Assembly: GCF_002198675.1 (NCBI RefSeq)
Contig: NZ_MWLL01000187.1
Coordinates: forward strand, 50,344-98,264
DNA: 47,921 bases
From: Kineosporia sp. R_H_3
GTDB taxonomy: Bacteria > Actinomycetota > Actinomycetes > Actinomycetales > Kineosporiaceae
Direction of reading: 5' to 3'
The notes under the pieces were generated by a model, which was not told where the DNA came from, made no database searches, and saw only the letters and a list, made by a program, of their open reading frames with translations. The stretch's first letter is position 1. Every line of letters starts with the position of its first letter. Shown one piece after another: positions 26,730 through 37,487 of this stretch. The position numbers were made by a program, and so were the translations under genes.

Positions 26730-28682
26730 GTGTCCGGACATCGAACCCCTCACCGCCGACGGCGCGCCGCCGCCGTGGCCGCGGTCGCCGCCACGGTGCT
26801 CCTCGGCACCGTGGCACCCGCCTCGGCCACCGAGAAGGCACCCGGCGTCAAGCAGTCCACGCGGATCGCGGACCGGGCCTACCCGGGGATCCAGCTCATC
26901 TCGAACTACTACACCGCCGAGGTCGCCGTCCCCGAGGTCGTCGTCGACGAGGTCGCGCTGCAGCGGCTCGTCAGCCGGCTCGAGACCCAGGTCCTCGTCG
27001 GGGCCGTCGACAGCACGGAGGCGGCCGTCGTCGACGCGCTCGTCGACGAGATCGCCGAGAACACGACGACCTACTTCAAGCCCAGCAAGACGATGCGGAC
27101 GACGAAGGCCTCGGTCGGCTACGTCGGCACCGGGTGGGTCGTCACGCCCGACGGCTACATGGTCACCGCGGCGCACGTCGTCGACACCCCGCAGGACGAG
27201 CTGGTCCGGGCGTTCGCGGCGTCCGCGCTCGATACCTTCGTCGAGCAGGACGTCAAGGAGCTGCAGTCCGGCGGCGGCATGCAGTTCACCGACAAGCAGG
27301 TCGCCAAGCTCGCCAAGGGCATCGAGGCCTGGGACGCCAAGTACCTCGAGCTCGGCGGCGTCCAGCAGCAGCTGAGCGCCCAGATCGGCGTCGCGCTGCC
27401 GGGCTTCGGCAAGGGCCAGAAGGGCGTGCCGGTCGAGGTCATCTCCAAGGGCGAGGCGTACCCGGGCAAGGACGTCGCCGTCCTCAAGGTCGACGGCCAG
27501 ACCCACCTGCCGACGCTGCCCGTCGGGAAGGACGCCGACGTCACCGCGGGCTCGACGCTCTACGTCGCCGGGTACACCGGTGCGTCCACGTTCTACGCCG
27601 GGATGTCCGCCGACTCCGAGGTGCAGCCGGCGGTCACCGAGGGCCCGATCAGCGCGGTGAAGTCGAACACCGCCGGGGTGCCGTACTTCCAGACCCAGGC
27701 GCCCGCCGGGCACGGCAACAGCGGCGGCCCGGTCATGGACGAGGCGGGCGACGTCGTCGGCATCCTCGTGGCGGGCTCGATCGACCCGGGCACCGGGCAG
27801 ACGGTCGAGGGCCAGCAGTGGGTGCTGCCGATCAGCGTCGTCACCGAGAAGCTCAACCAGAGCAACATCAAGCCCACGGCGAGCGACACGACGACGCTCT
27901 ACAACACCGCGCTCGAGTCGTACTACCAGCACTACTACGAGCGGGCGCTGCCCCAGTTCCAGCAGGTCGCGAACCTGTACCCGGGCCACCCGTACGCGCA
28001 GGAGTTCGTCACCAAGTCGCAGACGGCGATCAGCTCCGGCCAGGACCGGACGCCGAGCGGGATGGGGATGCTCCTCGTGGTCGGGGCCGTCGGTCTCGTC
28101 GTCGTGGTGGGCGTCGTGGTGCTCCTGCTGCTGCTCCGCCGGGGTCGCACGGGCCGCGGCGGTGGCGGCGAGATCGGGCAGGCGCCGGTCCAGGCGGCTC
28201 AGCAGCAGCTCGTGGGGGCAGGGCAGGGGTACGCGCCGCAGGCGCAGCAGTACGCGCAGGCCGGGGCGCAGTACCAGCAGCCCGCGCAGCCCTACGCCCA
28301 GCCGCAGTACCCGCAGCAGCAACCGGTCCAGCAGCAACCTGCCCAGCAGCAACCGGTCCAGCCGCAGTACCAGCAGCCGCAGTACCCGGCGCACGCCCAG
28401 CCGCAGTACGAGCAGCCGCAGTACCAGCAGCCGCAGTACGCCCAGCCGCAGCAACCCCAGCAGCAGTACGCGCCGCAGCAGTACCCGCAGCCGGTCGGCC
28501 AGCAGTACGCACCGCAGCCCCCGGCCGGCCCGCAGTACCCGCAGCAGCCGGTCCAGCAGTACGCACCGCAGCCGCCGGCCCAGCCGGCCCAGCCGGTCCA
28601 GTCCGTGCAACCCGGGTTCGTCGCACCGCAGCAGGGCGACGCCGGCGGCCCCGCGCCGTCGCAGAGGCAGCCGCCCGCCTGA
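26730..28682 (+). CDS. Secreted membrane-anchored trypsin-like serine protease with Q/P/Y-rich tail
   Basis: A 650-aa protein. It begins with a signal peptide (about 1-33, ending VAPASA). The S1-type protease domain has catalytic His149 (VTAAHVV), Asp248 (KDVAVLKVD) and Ser331 (GHGNSGGPV). A helical, TPR-like segment follows (LYNTALESYYQHYYERALPQ). One membrane segment spans about 445-471, followed by RRGRTGRG. The final 180 residues or so are low-complexity repeats of the QPQYQQPQY type, which would face the cytoplasm. An insert of about 90 residues separates His and Asp. GTG at 26730 has GCAGGAGC upstream and gives a clean signal peptide; GTG at 26697 would place charged residues ahead of it. 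PDZ is not evident. Substrate unknown. Confidence 0.88.
   Translation: MSGHRTPHRRRRAAAVAAVAATVLLGTVAPASATEKAPGVKQSTRIADRAYPGIQLISNYYTAEVAVPEVVVDEVALQRLVSRLETQVLVGAVDSTEAAVVDALVDEIAENTTTYFKPSKTMRTTKASVGYVGTGWVVTPDGYMVTAAHVVDTPQDELVRAFAASALDTFVEQDVKELQSGGGMQFTDKQVAKLAKGIEAWDAKYLELGGVQQQLSAQIGVALPGFGKGQKGVPVEVISKGEAYPGKDVAVLKVDGQTHLPTLPVGKDADVTAGSTLYVAGYTGASTFYAGMSADSEVQPAVTEGPISAVKSNTAGVPYFQTQAPAGHGNSGGPVMDEAGDVVGILVAGSIDPGTGQTVEGQQWVLPISVVTEKLNQSNIKPTASDTTTLYNTALESYYQHYYERALPQFQQVANLYPGHPYAQEFVTKSQTAISSGQDRTPSGMGMLLVVGAVGLVVVVGVVVLLLLLRRGRTGRGGGGEIGQAPVQAAQQQLVGAGQGYAPQAQQYAQAGAQYQQPAQPYAQPQYPQQQPVQQQPAQQQPVQPQYQQPQYPAHAQPQYEQPQYQQPQYAQPQQPQQQYAPQQYPQPVGQQYAPQPPAGPQYPQQPVQQYAPQPPAQPAQPVQSVQPGFVAPQQGDAGGPAPSQRQPPA
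28200..28660 (+). repeat. Low-complexity CAG/CCG/TAC tandem repeat tract inside the protease gene
   Basis: Imperfect reiterations of CAGCCGCAGTAC and variants encode Gln, Pro, Tyr and Ala. Gln is almost always CAG, with a few CAA interruptions near 28320-28355. Such tracts are prone to length variation. Confidence 0.75.
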
Positions 28683-28718
28683 GACCGGTGCCGGGAACAT
28701 CCCCGTGACCCGGCACCT

Positions 28719-28752
28719 GACCGGCCCGTCCCGCACCCGGGGCGGGCCGGTC
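28719..28752 (+). terminator. Hairpin terminator after the protease gene
   Basis: A 14-bp stem including one G-T pair, with perfect outer arms GACCGGCCCG and CGGGCCGGTC and a 6-nt loop, 36 bp after the stop codon. It separates the protease from the downstream two-component genes. Confidence 0.7.
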
Positions 28753-28937
28753 GTCCGTTCCGGGCCCCCGGATCCGCGCCGCAGCGCGACCACGACCCCG
28801 CTCCAGCGGTACGGAAGGGCCCACGAGGGCGGTTGTCGTTGCGTCGTGGTCCGGGTCCCGTCCCTCCCCGGGGCTACCCGGAAGATCCCCGGCACGGGTG
28901 ACGACGCCCGGTGGTCGCCGCAGGGAGGCTGAGGATC

Positions 28938-30863
28938 ATGACATCGTCTGCTGTGGCCACCGCCGGGACCGGACCCCTGCCGGGGAGCGTGCAGAGCGCT
29001 CCCGTGCGCCCGCCAGACGGCGGGTGGCGCAGCCGTCTGCACCGGCGGCTGCCGGCCCGCGCCACCGCCCGCGCCGGCGTCGGCGCCTTCGTCCTGCTCG
29101 TCGTCACGGTCGGGATCGCAGCCAAGGTCCAGAGCCTCCCGGTCGCACCGCTGCGGGTCGCCGGGCTCGTGCTGGCCTGCTCGGCGCTCGGTCTCGCCGG
29201 CTGGGCGCCGCGCCCCGCGCTCGGTCTGGCGGCCGCCGGGCTGGCGGTGAGCGCCGCGACCGCGGTCGTCCCGGCGGGCACCTACCTGGCTGCCGTCTGG
29301 GCCTTCGTCCTCGTCGCCCGGACCGACCGCCGCGGGGGAGCGGCCGGCCTCGGCACGCTCGTCGCGCTGTTCGGTCTCGGCGCGCTGCTGCCGGCGACGA
29401 ACCAGTGGGACGACCTGGAGATCCCGCTGCCCGGCGCGCCGGACACGGCCTGGCTGTACGCGGTGCCCGGGCTGCTCGCGGTGCTCGTGGGCCTCGCGGT
29501 GCCGCGGCGTCCGGTCCCGGAGGCGGCGCCCGCCCGGACCTTCCTCGGGCGGTCGCCGGTCGTCTCCCCGCCCGAGGCCCTCGTCGTCGCGTGCGTCGTC
29601 GGGGTCACCGCCCTGCGGTACGCCTCGCTGTTCTCCGGTCCGTGGCTGGGGCTGTCGACCGACCAGCAGGTCCTGCTGTCGGCCACCGGCACCGTGCTCG
29701 CGCTCGTGCTGCTCTGCGTCACCCTGGCGGCCTCGGCGCTGTCGCCGTGGTTCCCCCGGGCAGGCTTCACCGTCGCCGCCGCGGCGCACGGGCTGCTCGT
29801 CGGGTTCGCCCTGTACGACTCGCTCCTGTCCCTGCCCACCCTCACGGCGACCACCACGGCGTCGCTGTTCGTGCTCGCCCGTGCCCTGACCGCCCGGCCG
29901 GGCGCCGCGGCCGGGACCGGCGCCGCGTTCCGGCGGGCGGCGCCCGTCCTTGCCGCCGCCACGGCCGTCACCGCGGCGCTGGCCACCGCCGACGAGACCG
30001 CCGGGATGCTGAGGGACCTGAACCTGCAGTCCCGCCTGCTGGACGACGTCGGGTTCGGCCCGGCAGAGGCGCTCCGGGCGGTGCTGGCCCAGGGGCTGCC
30101 GGTCGCCGTCGTGCTGCCCCTCCTCGCGGTCACGGGGGCGTGGCTGGTCACCCGGTGGCTCGCCGACCGGGACCGGCTCGGGCTCGCCGTGAGCCGGGAG
30201 GCGGCGACCGCGGAGCGGAGCCGGATCGCCCGTGAGCTGCACGACGTCGTCGCGCACCACGTCTCGCTGGTCACGGTCCGGGCGGAGTCGGCGCCGTACG
30301 TCGTCCCGGACCTGCCGGACGCCGCCCGGGACGCCTTCGGCGAGATCGCGACCACGTCCCGCCGCGCGCTCGACGAGCTCCGGGACGTCCTCGGGGTGCT
30401 CGGCCGCCCCGACGGCACGGAGGCCGAGCGGGCACCGCAGCCGACCCTGGCCGACGTCGCCGGGCTCGTCGCCGCGGCCCGGTGGGCAGGGGCCCGGGTC
30501 GCCTTCGACCCGGCCGCCCTCGAGCGGCTCGTCGAGGTCGCGGACGTCCCCGCCGCCACCGGGATCGCGGCGCACGCCGTGGTCCGCGAGGCGCTGAGCA
30601 ACGCCCGGCGGCACGCGCCGGGCCAGGAGGTCACGGTGAGCCTCACGACGGACGACGGGACGCTGCGGGTCGCGGTCTCGACGCCGCTGCCGACCACACC
30701 GTCGACCGGCTCCGTCGGCGACGGCCGCCCGGGGCTGGGGCTGGTCGGGCTGCGGGAGCGGGTCGACGCGGTCGGCGGGACCTTCACCGCGGGGCCGGCG
30801 GACGGCTGGTTCGTCGTCGTCGCCCTGCTGCCGCTGCGACGTCCGGGCGGGGTGCCCGCGTGA
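28938..30863 (+). CDS. NarL-type sensor histidine kinase with multi-span membrane domain
   Basis: A 641-aa kinase. Residues 45-415 are about ten to twelve membrane spans with no sizeable extracellular domain, suggesting a sensor of membrane or intramembrane cues. Next come HisKA_3 dimerisation and phospho-acceptor His435 ([22 protein letters not shown]), then HATPase_c with N-box [13 protein letters not shown] and G-box [17 protein letters not shown] at 28938 follows AGGGAGG at 28922-28928. The stop overlaps the response-regulator start by 4 nt. The stimulus cannot be inferred. The 185-bp upstream gap contains a 9-bp inverted pair GACCACGAC / GTCGTGGTC at 28788 and 28843. Confidence 0.92.
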   Translation: MTSSAVATAGTGPLPGSVQSAPVRPPDGGWRSRLHRRLPARATARAGVGAFVLLVVTVGIAAKVQSLPVAPLRVAGLVLACSALGLAGWAPRPALGLAAAGLAVSAATAVVPAGTYLAAVWAFVLVARTDRRGGAAGLGTLVALFGLGALLPATNQWDDLEIPLPGAPDTAWLYAVPGLLAVLVGLAVPRRPVPEAAPARTFLGRSPVVSPPEALVVACVVGVTALRYASLFSGPWLGLSTDQQVLLSATGTVLALVLLCVTLAASALSPWFPRAGFTVAAAAHGLLVGFALYDSLLSLPTLTATTTASLFVLARALTARPGAAAGTGAAFRRAAPVLAAATAVTAALATADETAGMLRDLNLQSRLLDDVGFGPAEALRAVLAQGLPVAVVLPLLAVTGAWLVTRWLADRDRLGLAVSREAATAERSRIARELHDVVAHHVSLVTVRAESAPYVVPDLPDAARDAFGEIATTSRRALDELRDVLGVLGRPDGTEAERAPQPTLADVAGLVAAARWAGARVAFDPAALERLVEVADVPAATGIAAHAVVREALSNARRHAPGQEVTVSLTTDDGTLRVAVSTPLPTTPSTGSVGDGRPGLGLVGLRERVDAVGGTFTAGPADGWFVVVALLPLRRPGGVPA

Positions 30864-31600
30864 TCCGGGTGCTCGTCGTCGACGACCAGCCGGTCGTCCG
30901 GGTCGGCTTCGCGGCAATCCTCGCCGCGCACGAGGGGATCGAGGTCGTCGGCGACGCCGCGGACGGCGAGCAGGCGGTCGACGCCGCCCGCCGGCTGCTG
31001 CCCGACGTCGTCCTCATGGACGTCCGGATGCCGGTCCTCGACGGCATCGAGGCGACCCGCCGGATCACCGGTGGCGACCCGGCGGCGGAGGGGGCCGCCA
31101 GGGCGCCGCGGGTGCTCGTGCTCACCACGTTCGACCTCGACGAGTACGTCTTCGCCGGGCTGCGGGCCGGCGCGAGCGGGTTCCTGCTCAAGGACTGCAC
31201 GCCGGCCGCGCTCGTCGAGGCGGTCCGGGTGGTCGCGGCCGGCGAGGCGCTGCTCGCGCCGTCGGTGACCCGCCGGCTGGTCGCCGCGTTCGCCGCGCTG
31301 CCCGGGCCCGGCGGCTCCCCGGCCCGGCCGGTGCCCGCCGTGCTCGACGTGCTCACGCCGCGCGAGCGGGAGGTGCTCGTGCTCGTCGCCGAAGGGCTGT
31401 CGAACGCCGAGATCGCGGCCCGGCTCGTCGTCGGCGAGGAGACGGTCAAGACGCACGTCGGCCGGGTGCTCGCCAAGCTCGGGCTGCGCGACCGGGTGCA
31501 GGCCGTCGTCCTCGCCTACGAGTGCGGCCTCGTCGTCCCGGGCGGGGCCGGCCGCACGCCGGACCCCGCGCCGCGGGGTGACACCGCGCCGCGGGGGTGA
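30860..31600 (+). CDS. NarL/LuxR-type response regulator
   Basis: A 246-aa regulator paired with the preceding kinase. The receiver has DDQP acidic pair, phospho-acceptor Asp54 ([13 protein letters not shown]), [10 protein letters not shown] and Lys in FLLKD. The C-terminal LuxR helix-turn-helix reads [20 protein letters not shown] followed by [15 protein letters not shown]. About 25 Gly/Pro/Arg-rich residues at the end are an unconserved tail. GTG at 30860 overlaps the kinase stop (GTGA). The target genes are unknown; the multi-span kinase and regulator resemble pairs that control ABC exporters, but no exporter is adjacent. Confidence 0.93.
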   Translation: MIRVLVVDDQPVVRVGFAAILAAHEGIEVVGDAADGEQAVDAARRLLPDVVLMDVRMPVLDGIEATRRITGGDPAAEGAARAPRVLVLTTFDLDEYVFAGLRAGASGFLLKDCTPAALVEAVRVVAAGEALLAPSVTRRLVAAFAALPGPGGSPARPVPAVLDVLTPREREVLVLVAEGLSNAEIAARLVVGEETVKTHVGRVLAKLGLRDRVQAVVLAYECGLVVPGGAGRTPDPAPRGDTAPRG

Positions 31601-31632
31601 CGTCGCAGCCCGCGACCGGGCACAGTGGTGCG

Positions 31633-32502
31633 GTGGACGAGCCGGTCAGCGAGGGGGCGGCGGCCCTGCCGCACCCGGCGCTGCGCCCGTTCGTCGCCCA
31701 CTACGCCGGGTACCGCGAGCGCGGCGTCGCCCCGGCCCTGCACCGCGGGCTGCCGTCGCCGCACCTGACGATGATCCTCACCCTCGACGACCCGCTCGAC
31801 ATGGCCGCGCACCCGGACCCGGCGCAGCCCGGCGCCCGGTTCGACGCCCTCGTCGGCGGGCTGCACACGGCGCCGGCGACGATCCGGCACGACGGCCGGC
31901 AGTCGGGCGTGCAGGTGGCGCTCACCCCGTTCGGCGCCCGGGCGCTGCTCGGGCTGCCGGCCGGCGAGCTCGCCATGCGGGACCTGGACGTCGACGCCGT
32001 CGTGGGCCGGGCCGGCGCGGGCGACCTGCTCGACGCCGTCCGCGGGCCGCGCACGTGGGCCGCGCGGTTCGCCGCCCTCGACGCCGCGCTGCTGCGCCGG
32101 CTCGCGGCCGGCCCGCGCGACCCGCTGCCGCCGCGGCAGGTCCGGCACGCGTGGCGGCTGCTCCAGGCGTCGGGCGGCCGGACGGACGTCGCCGCGCTCG
32201 CCGCGGCGGTCGGCTGGACGCCCCGCCACCTCGCGCACCGGTTCGGGCTGGACGTCGGCCTGTCGCCGAAGCAGGCGGCGCGCGTCGTCCGGTTCGACCG
32301 GGTCCGCCGGGCCCTGCAGGCCGGCGCCGCGGGCGGTGCCGGCGCGCCCCGCCTCGCCGACGCCGCCGTCGCGCACGGCTACTACGACCAGCCGCACCTG
32401 GACCGCGAGTTCCGCGCGCTCGCCGGCTGCGCGCCGTCCGTGTGGCTCGCCGAGGAGCTCCGAAACGTCCAAGTGCCGCACCCCGGCGACCCGGCAGGCT
32501 GA
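31633..32502 (+). CDS. AraC-family transcriptional regulator
   Basis: A 289-aa DNA-binding protein. The N-terminal part (PALRPFVAHYAGYRERGVAP and HLTMILTLDDPLD) is a cupin-like ligand domain of the DUF6597 kind. The C-terminal AraC domain has two helix-turn-helix segments: VAALAAAVGWTPRHLAHRFG and LADAAVAHGYYDQPHLDREFR. GTG at 31633 is preferred because CACAGT lies 6 nt upstream; an in-frame GTG at 31597 overlaps the previous stop and would add 12 residues. It is followed at 4 bp by a glyoxalase-fold gene, a pairing frequent in Actinobacteria, so it probably regulates that gene or itself. Confidence 0.88.
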   Translation: MDEPVSEGAAALPHPALRPFVAHYAGYRERGVAPALHRGLPSPHLTMILTLDDPLDMAAHPDPAQPGARFDALVGGLHTAPATIRHDGRQSGVQVALTPFGARALLGLPAGELAMRDLDVDAVVGRAGAGDLLDAVRGPRTWAARFAALDAALLRRLAAGPRDPLPPRQVRHAWRLLQASGGRTDVAALAAAVGWTPRHLAHRFGLDVGLSPKQAARVVRFDRVRRALQAGAAGGAGAPRLADAAVAHGYYDQPHLDREFRALAGCAPSVWLAEELRNVQVPHPGDPAG

Positions 32503-32506
32503 GGCC

Positions 32507-32941
32507 ATGAGCGAAGCCACGGACGAAGCCACGAACCCTGCCCCTGCCCCCACCGTCTGGCCGACCCTGCGCTGCACCGACGCCCGGGCCGCGATCGCCT
32601 TCCTCGTGACGGCCTTCGGCTTCGAGGAGACCGCGGTCTTCGCGGACGGCGACCAGGTCTTCCACGCCCAGCTCACCTGGCCGGCGGGCGGCGGGGTCAT
32701 GCTCGGCTCCGCGGGCGACCGCGGGGCGGACGACGACTGGTCGCGGCCGCCCGGGACCGCCGGCGTCTACGTCGTCACCGACGACGTCGACGCGCTCCAC
32801 GCGCGGGCGACGGCGGCCGGCGCGAAGACGCTGTACGGGCCGCGGGAGACCGACTACGGCTCCCGCGAGGTCGCCTACGCCGACCCGGAGGGCAACTTCT
32901 GGTCCTTCGGCACCTACCGCGGCGAGCCGCGCCGGGGCTGA
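32507..32941 (+). CDS. VOC-superfamily (glyoxalase/bleomycin-resistance-like) protein
   Basis: A 144-aa protein with the paired beta-alpha-beta-beta-beta modules of the VOC fold: PTLRCTDARAAIAFLVTAFGF at the N-terminus and VTDDVDALHARATAAGAKTL ... EVAYADPEGNFWSFGTY at the C-terminus. The closest type is the PhnB/glyoxalase-like branch with the DPEGNFW signature. The ATG lies 4 bp after the AraC stop, so the two are an operon. The metal ligands are not obvious, and the ligand or substrate is unknown. Confidence 0.88.
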   Translation: MSEATDEATNPAPAPTVWPTLRCTDARAAIAFLVTAFGFEETAVFADGDQVFHAQLTWPAGGGVMLGSAGDRGADDDWSRPPGTAGVYVVTDDVDALHARATAAGAKTLYGPRETDYGSREVAYADPEGNFWSFGTYRGEPRRG

Positions 32942-32955
32942 GCGGGCCTGCCCGC
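32942..32955. terminator. Small hairpin between convergent genes
   Basis: GCGGG-CCTG-CCCGC directly after the VOC gene and 5 bp before the stop of the convergent small membrane protein gene. The stem is short and there is no U-tract, so this is tentative. Confidence 0.35.
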
Positions 32956-32960
32956 CCGTA

Positions 32961-33218
32961 TCAGTACCAGGACCAGTAGAAGACCGGCCCGTAGACGAGC
33001 GGCTTCCACCAGTGCCGCAGGAGCCCGACGAGCCACCCGGCGGCGAGTGCCGCGAGCGTCCAGCCCCACGGCGTCCACCGGGCGGCGACCACGACCCCGG
33101 CGAGGACGGCGAGCGCGCTCACGACGCACTCGGCCAGGTAGAGCGCCCAGCCGAGGCCGTGCGCGGTGGCGCCCAGGGCGTCGACGACCTTGTCGAGGCG
33201 TGTCGTGAACGTGCTCAC
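32961..33218 (-). CDS. Small membrane protein of unknown function
   Basis: An 85-aa protein. After an amphipathic N-terminus (STFTTRLDKVVDALGATAHG) there are two hydrophobic segments, ALYLAECVVSALAVLAGVVV and WGWTLAALAAGWLVGLL, and an aromatic tail ending in VFYWSWY. No family is recognised. GTG at 33218 has GATCAT 6 nt upstream on the minus strand; an ATG at 33248 would add ten polar residues. It diverges from ligA, with 91 bp between starts. Confidence 0.6.
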   Translation of the reverse strand: MSTFTTRLDKVVDALGATAHGLGWALYLAECVVSALAVLAGVVVAARWTPWGWTLAALAAGWLVGLLRHWWKPLVYGPVFYWSWY

Positions 33219-33228
33219 CGATCGATGA

Positions 33229-35466
<2,238 letters not shown>

Positions 35467-35489
35467 GCCCCCGGCCCACGCCGCCGGGT

Positions 35490-35565
35490 CCGCTCATGCT
35501 CGCGCCGGGTACCGGATCCGGGCTGTTCACGGGCCCGGAACGGTACCCACCGCGAGCATGAGCGG
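35490..35565. repeat. 76-bp palindromic repeat, copy 3
   Basis: This is the same unit as at 37-112 and 274-349, 35 kb away: CCGCTCATGCTCGCGC at the left end and CCGCGAGCATGAGCGG at the right, with GGGTACCGG and CGGTACC inside. It lies in the gap between the convergent ligA and the kinase-fusion gene, 23 bp after the ligA stop and 17 bp from the other stop, a position suited to a bidirectional terminator. Confidence 0.85.
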
Positions 35566-35582
35566 TGGGGCGGGGGGCTGGG

Positions 35583-37481
35583 TCAGCCGGCGGAGACGGT
35601 GCGGCCGGCGAGGGCGCGCACGGCCTCGGGCCGGGCGAGCGTCGCCCGGAGGGCGTTGACGTACTGGCCGTGCTGGAGCCGGCCGGGCCGCAGCCGGGTC
35701 GCCTCCTTGACCGCGCGGTGCACCCAGGTCAGCGCGAACAGCGGCTCGACGGCGGCGGCGGGCACCCCGACGGCCTCGCAGTAGCGGCGGGTCGTCCCGG
35801 CGAGGGCCGTGTGCAGCGGGCCCGGCTCGAGCAGGTCCCGGCGGAAGCCGCGGTCGTGGTCGCGGCCGGGGCCGGCGGAGAGCAGGGCGAAGGTCCGGAC
35901 CAGGTAGAACAGGTCGAGCAGGGGCAGCCCGGCCGGCTCGATCGCCTCCCAGTCGAGGACGACGGTGCGGCCGGCCGCGTCGACGCGCAGGTTCCACGTG
36001 CCGAGGTCGCCGTGCTGGACGACGACCGGCACCGGCTGCGCACCCAGCGCCTCGGCGTGCCCGAGCAGGGCCGTGCGCTCGGCGGCGTCCGAGCCGTAGA
36101 GCGTGCAGAACCGCTCGGTGAGGTCGACGGCGGCGTCGCGGACGGCGTCCGGGGCGGTGCCGCGGGCCACCGTCCGGGTGCCGAGGGCGGTGACCCAGTC
36201 GACGGCGTCGAGGAGCCGGGGGCAGTCGGCGGCGCGCGAGGTGACGGCGTCGAAGGCGCGGCCGTCCATCGCGCTCTGGCCGAGCAGCGTCAGGCCCGCG
36301 TGCCGGCCGTGGAAGACCGCCCGCGGCACGTTCGCGACCTCGCGCTCGGCGAGCAGCCGCAGCCCGGCGAACTCGTTGTCCAGCCGGGGGTTGAGCACCG
36401 GGTCCCGGGTCAGCTTGACGACGCACTCCAGCGGGGCGTCCGGGCCCGGGCCGAAGAGCAGCACGAGGACCTTGCGGCTGCCGTACTCGCCCGGAGCGGC
36501 CAGCCCCCAGCGCATCCCGCGCACGTCGACGCCCGAGGCGGCCGCGACGTCGACGAGGTAGCGCGGCGGCCCGTCGCCGAGGACGTCCGCCGGTGCGCCG
36601 ACGAGGGTGTGCCGGCGTCCGAGCCGCCCAAGCGGACCGCTGCCGACGACGACGCGCTCGGCCCGGTCGACGAGCCGCTGCGCGCCCTCGAGGGATCGCT
36701 GGGCCGGACCGCGCAGGGCGCCGAGCCGGCGCCCGCCGGGCGGCCGCGGCGGGGACGGTGCGGCCGTGACCGCCGTCGTGAGGACGGGGGTGATCGTCGG
36801 TTCCGCGGACAGCGGGCCGGCGCCCTCGGCCCGCTCGGTGAGCCGGCGGCGCAGCGTGCGCTTGAGGTCGGCGAGGTCGACGGAGCGGCCGGACATCCCC
36901 TGCTCGAGGAGGAACGTCGTCGCCGCGTCGTCCCCGTCGGGGGCCGCCGTCCGGACCTCGCCGCGCGACGGCGTCACCCAGGCGCGCCGGACCCCGCCGG
37001 TGATGCCGGCCAGGGCGGCCTCGAGCCCGTGCGGCGCGGGGCCGATCCCGAGGTCTGCGTGGACCAGACCGCCCGGGGCGAGCAGCCGCCGCAGCTGCGC
37101 GACCGGCCCGTCGGGGCGCCCGGCCCCGCGGCCGCCGTCCACCGCCACCCGGCGGGCCGCGGCCCGGCCGAGGACGACGAGCGCCGCGGCACCGTCCGGC
37201 ACCCCGGCCGCCGTCGCGGCGACCTCGACCCGGCCGTCGGCGGCGTGCCGGCCCACCCAGGCGGTCGCCCGGCGCCGCTCACGGGTGTCCGGCTCGACGA
37301 CGACGACGCGACCGGCCCGGCCGGCCAGACCGGTCAGGGTGGCCGAGCCGGGGGTGCCGAGGCAGACCACGCAGGACAGGTCGAGCGTGGGCAGCGCGTA
37401 GAGCCAGCTGGCCCCGGTCGCCACCGAGCGCAGGTTGGTGCCGGGCACGTACCTCGCCGCGCGGGTGACCTCGAGAACCAT
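35583..37481 (-). CDS. Fusion of a Rossmann/methyltransferase-like domain and an APH-type kinase
   Basis: A 632-aa two-domain protein. Residues about 30-200 look like a class I methyltransferase Rossmann fold: CVVCLGTPGSATLTGLAGRA is a variant glycine loop, RVVVVEPD an acidic strand end, and LLAPGGLVHADLG a late strand. I see no convincing catalytic motif. Residues about 300-632 form an aminoglycoside-phosphotransferase/choline-kinase-like domain with Lys356 (ECVVKL), Glu in LDNEFAG, the catalytic loop HGDLGTWNL (His490, Asp492, Asn497) and the metal Asp510 (VVLDWEAIEPAG), so the kinase should be active. It starts 6 bp after the flippase stop in the same operon, so it may phosphorylate a glycan or lipid-linked sugar. 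Exact substrate unknown. Confidence 0.8.
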   Translation of the reverse strand: MVLEVTRAARYVPGTNLRSVATGASWLYALPTLDLSCVVCLGTPGSATLTGLAGRAGRVVVVEPDTRERRRATAWVGRHAADGRVEVAATAAGVPDGAAALVVLGRAAARRVAVDGGRGAGRPDGPVAQLRRLLAPGGLVHADLGIGPAPHGLEAALAGITGGVRRAWVTPSRGEVRTAAPDGDDAATTFLLEQGMSGRSVDLADLKRTLRRRLTERAEGAGPLSAEPTITPVLTTAVTAAPSPPRPPGGRRLGALRGPAQRSLEGAQRLVDRAERVVVGSGPLGRLGRRHTLVGAPADVLGDGPPRYLVDVAAASGVDVRGMRWGLAAPGEYGSRKVLVLLFGPGPDAPLECVVKLTRDPVLNPRLDNEFAGLRLLAEREVANVPRAVFHGRHAGLTLLGQSAMDGRAFDAVTSRAADCPRLLDAVDWVTALGTRTVARGTAPDAVRDAAVDLTERFCTLYGSDAAERTALLGHAEALGAQPVPVVVQHGDLGTWNLRVDAAGRTVVLDWEAIEPAGLPLLDLFYLVRTFALLSAGPGRDHDRGFRRDLLEPGPLHTALAGTTRRYCEAVGVPAAAVEPLFALTWVHRAVKEATRLRPGRLQHGQYVNALRATLARPEAVRALAGRTVSAG

Positions 37482-37487
37482 CGCCGC

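Noticed and set aside
28200-28660. Possible CRISPR-like array in the repetitive tract
   Set aside because: The repeats are short, in frame and encode the Q/P/Y tail, without spacer-sized unique segments.
26538-30917. Very long minus-strand frame (about 1,460 codons) across the protease and kinase genes
   Set aside because: It spans two real genes and a terminator. The sequence is compositional (Leu/Arg/Gly/Val runs opposite the Q/Y repeats) and has no domain.
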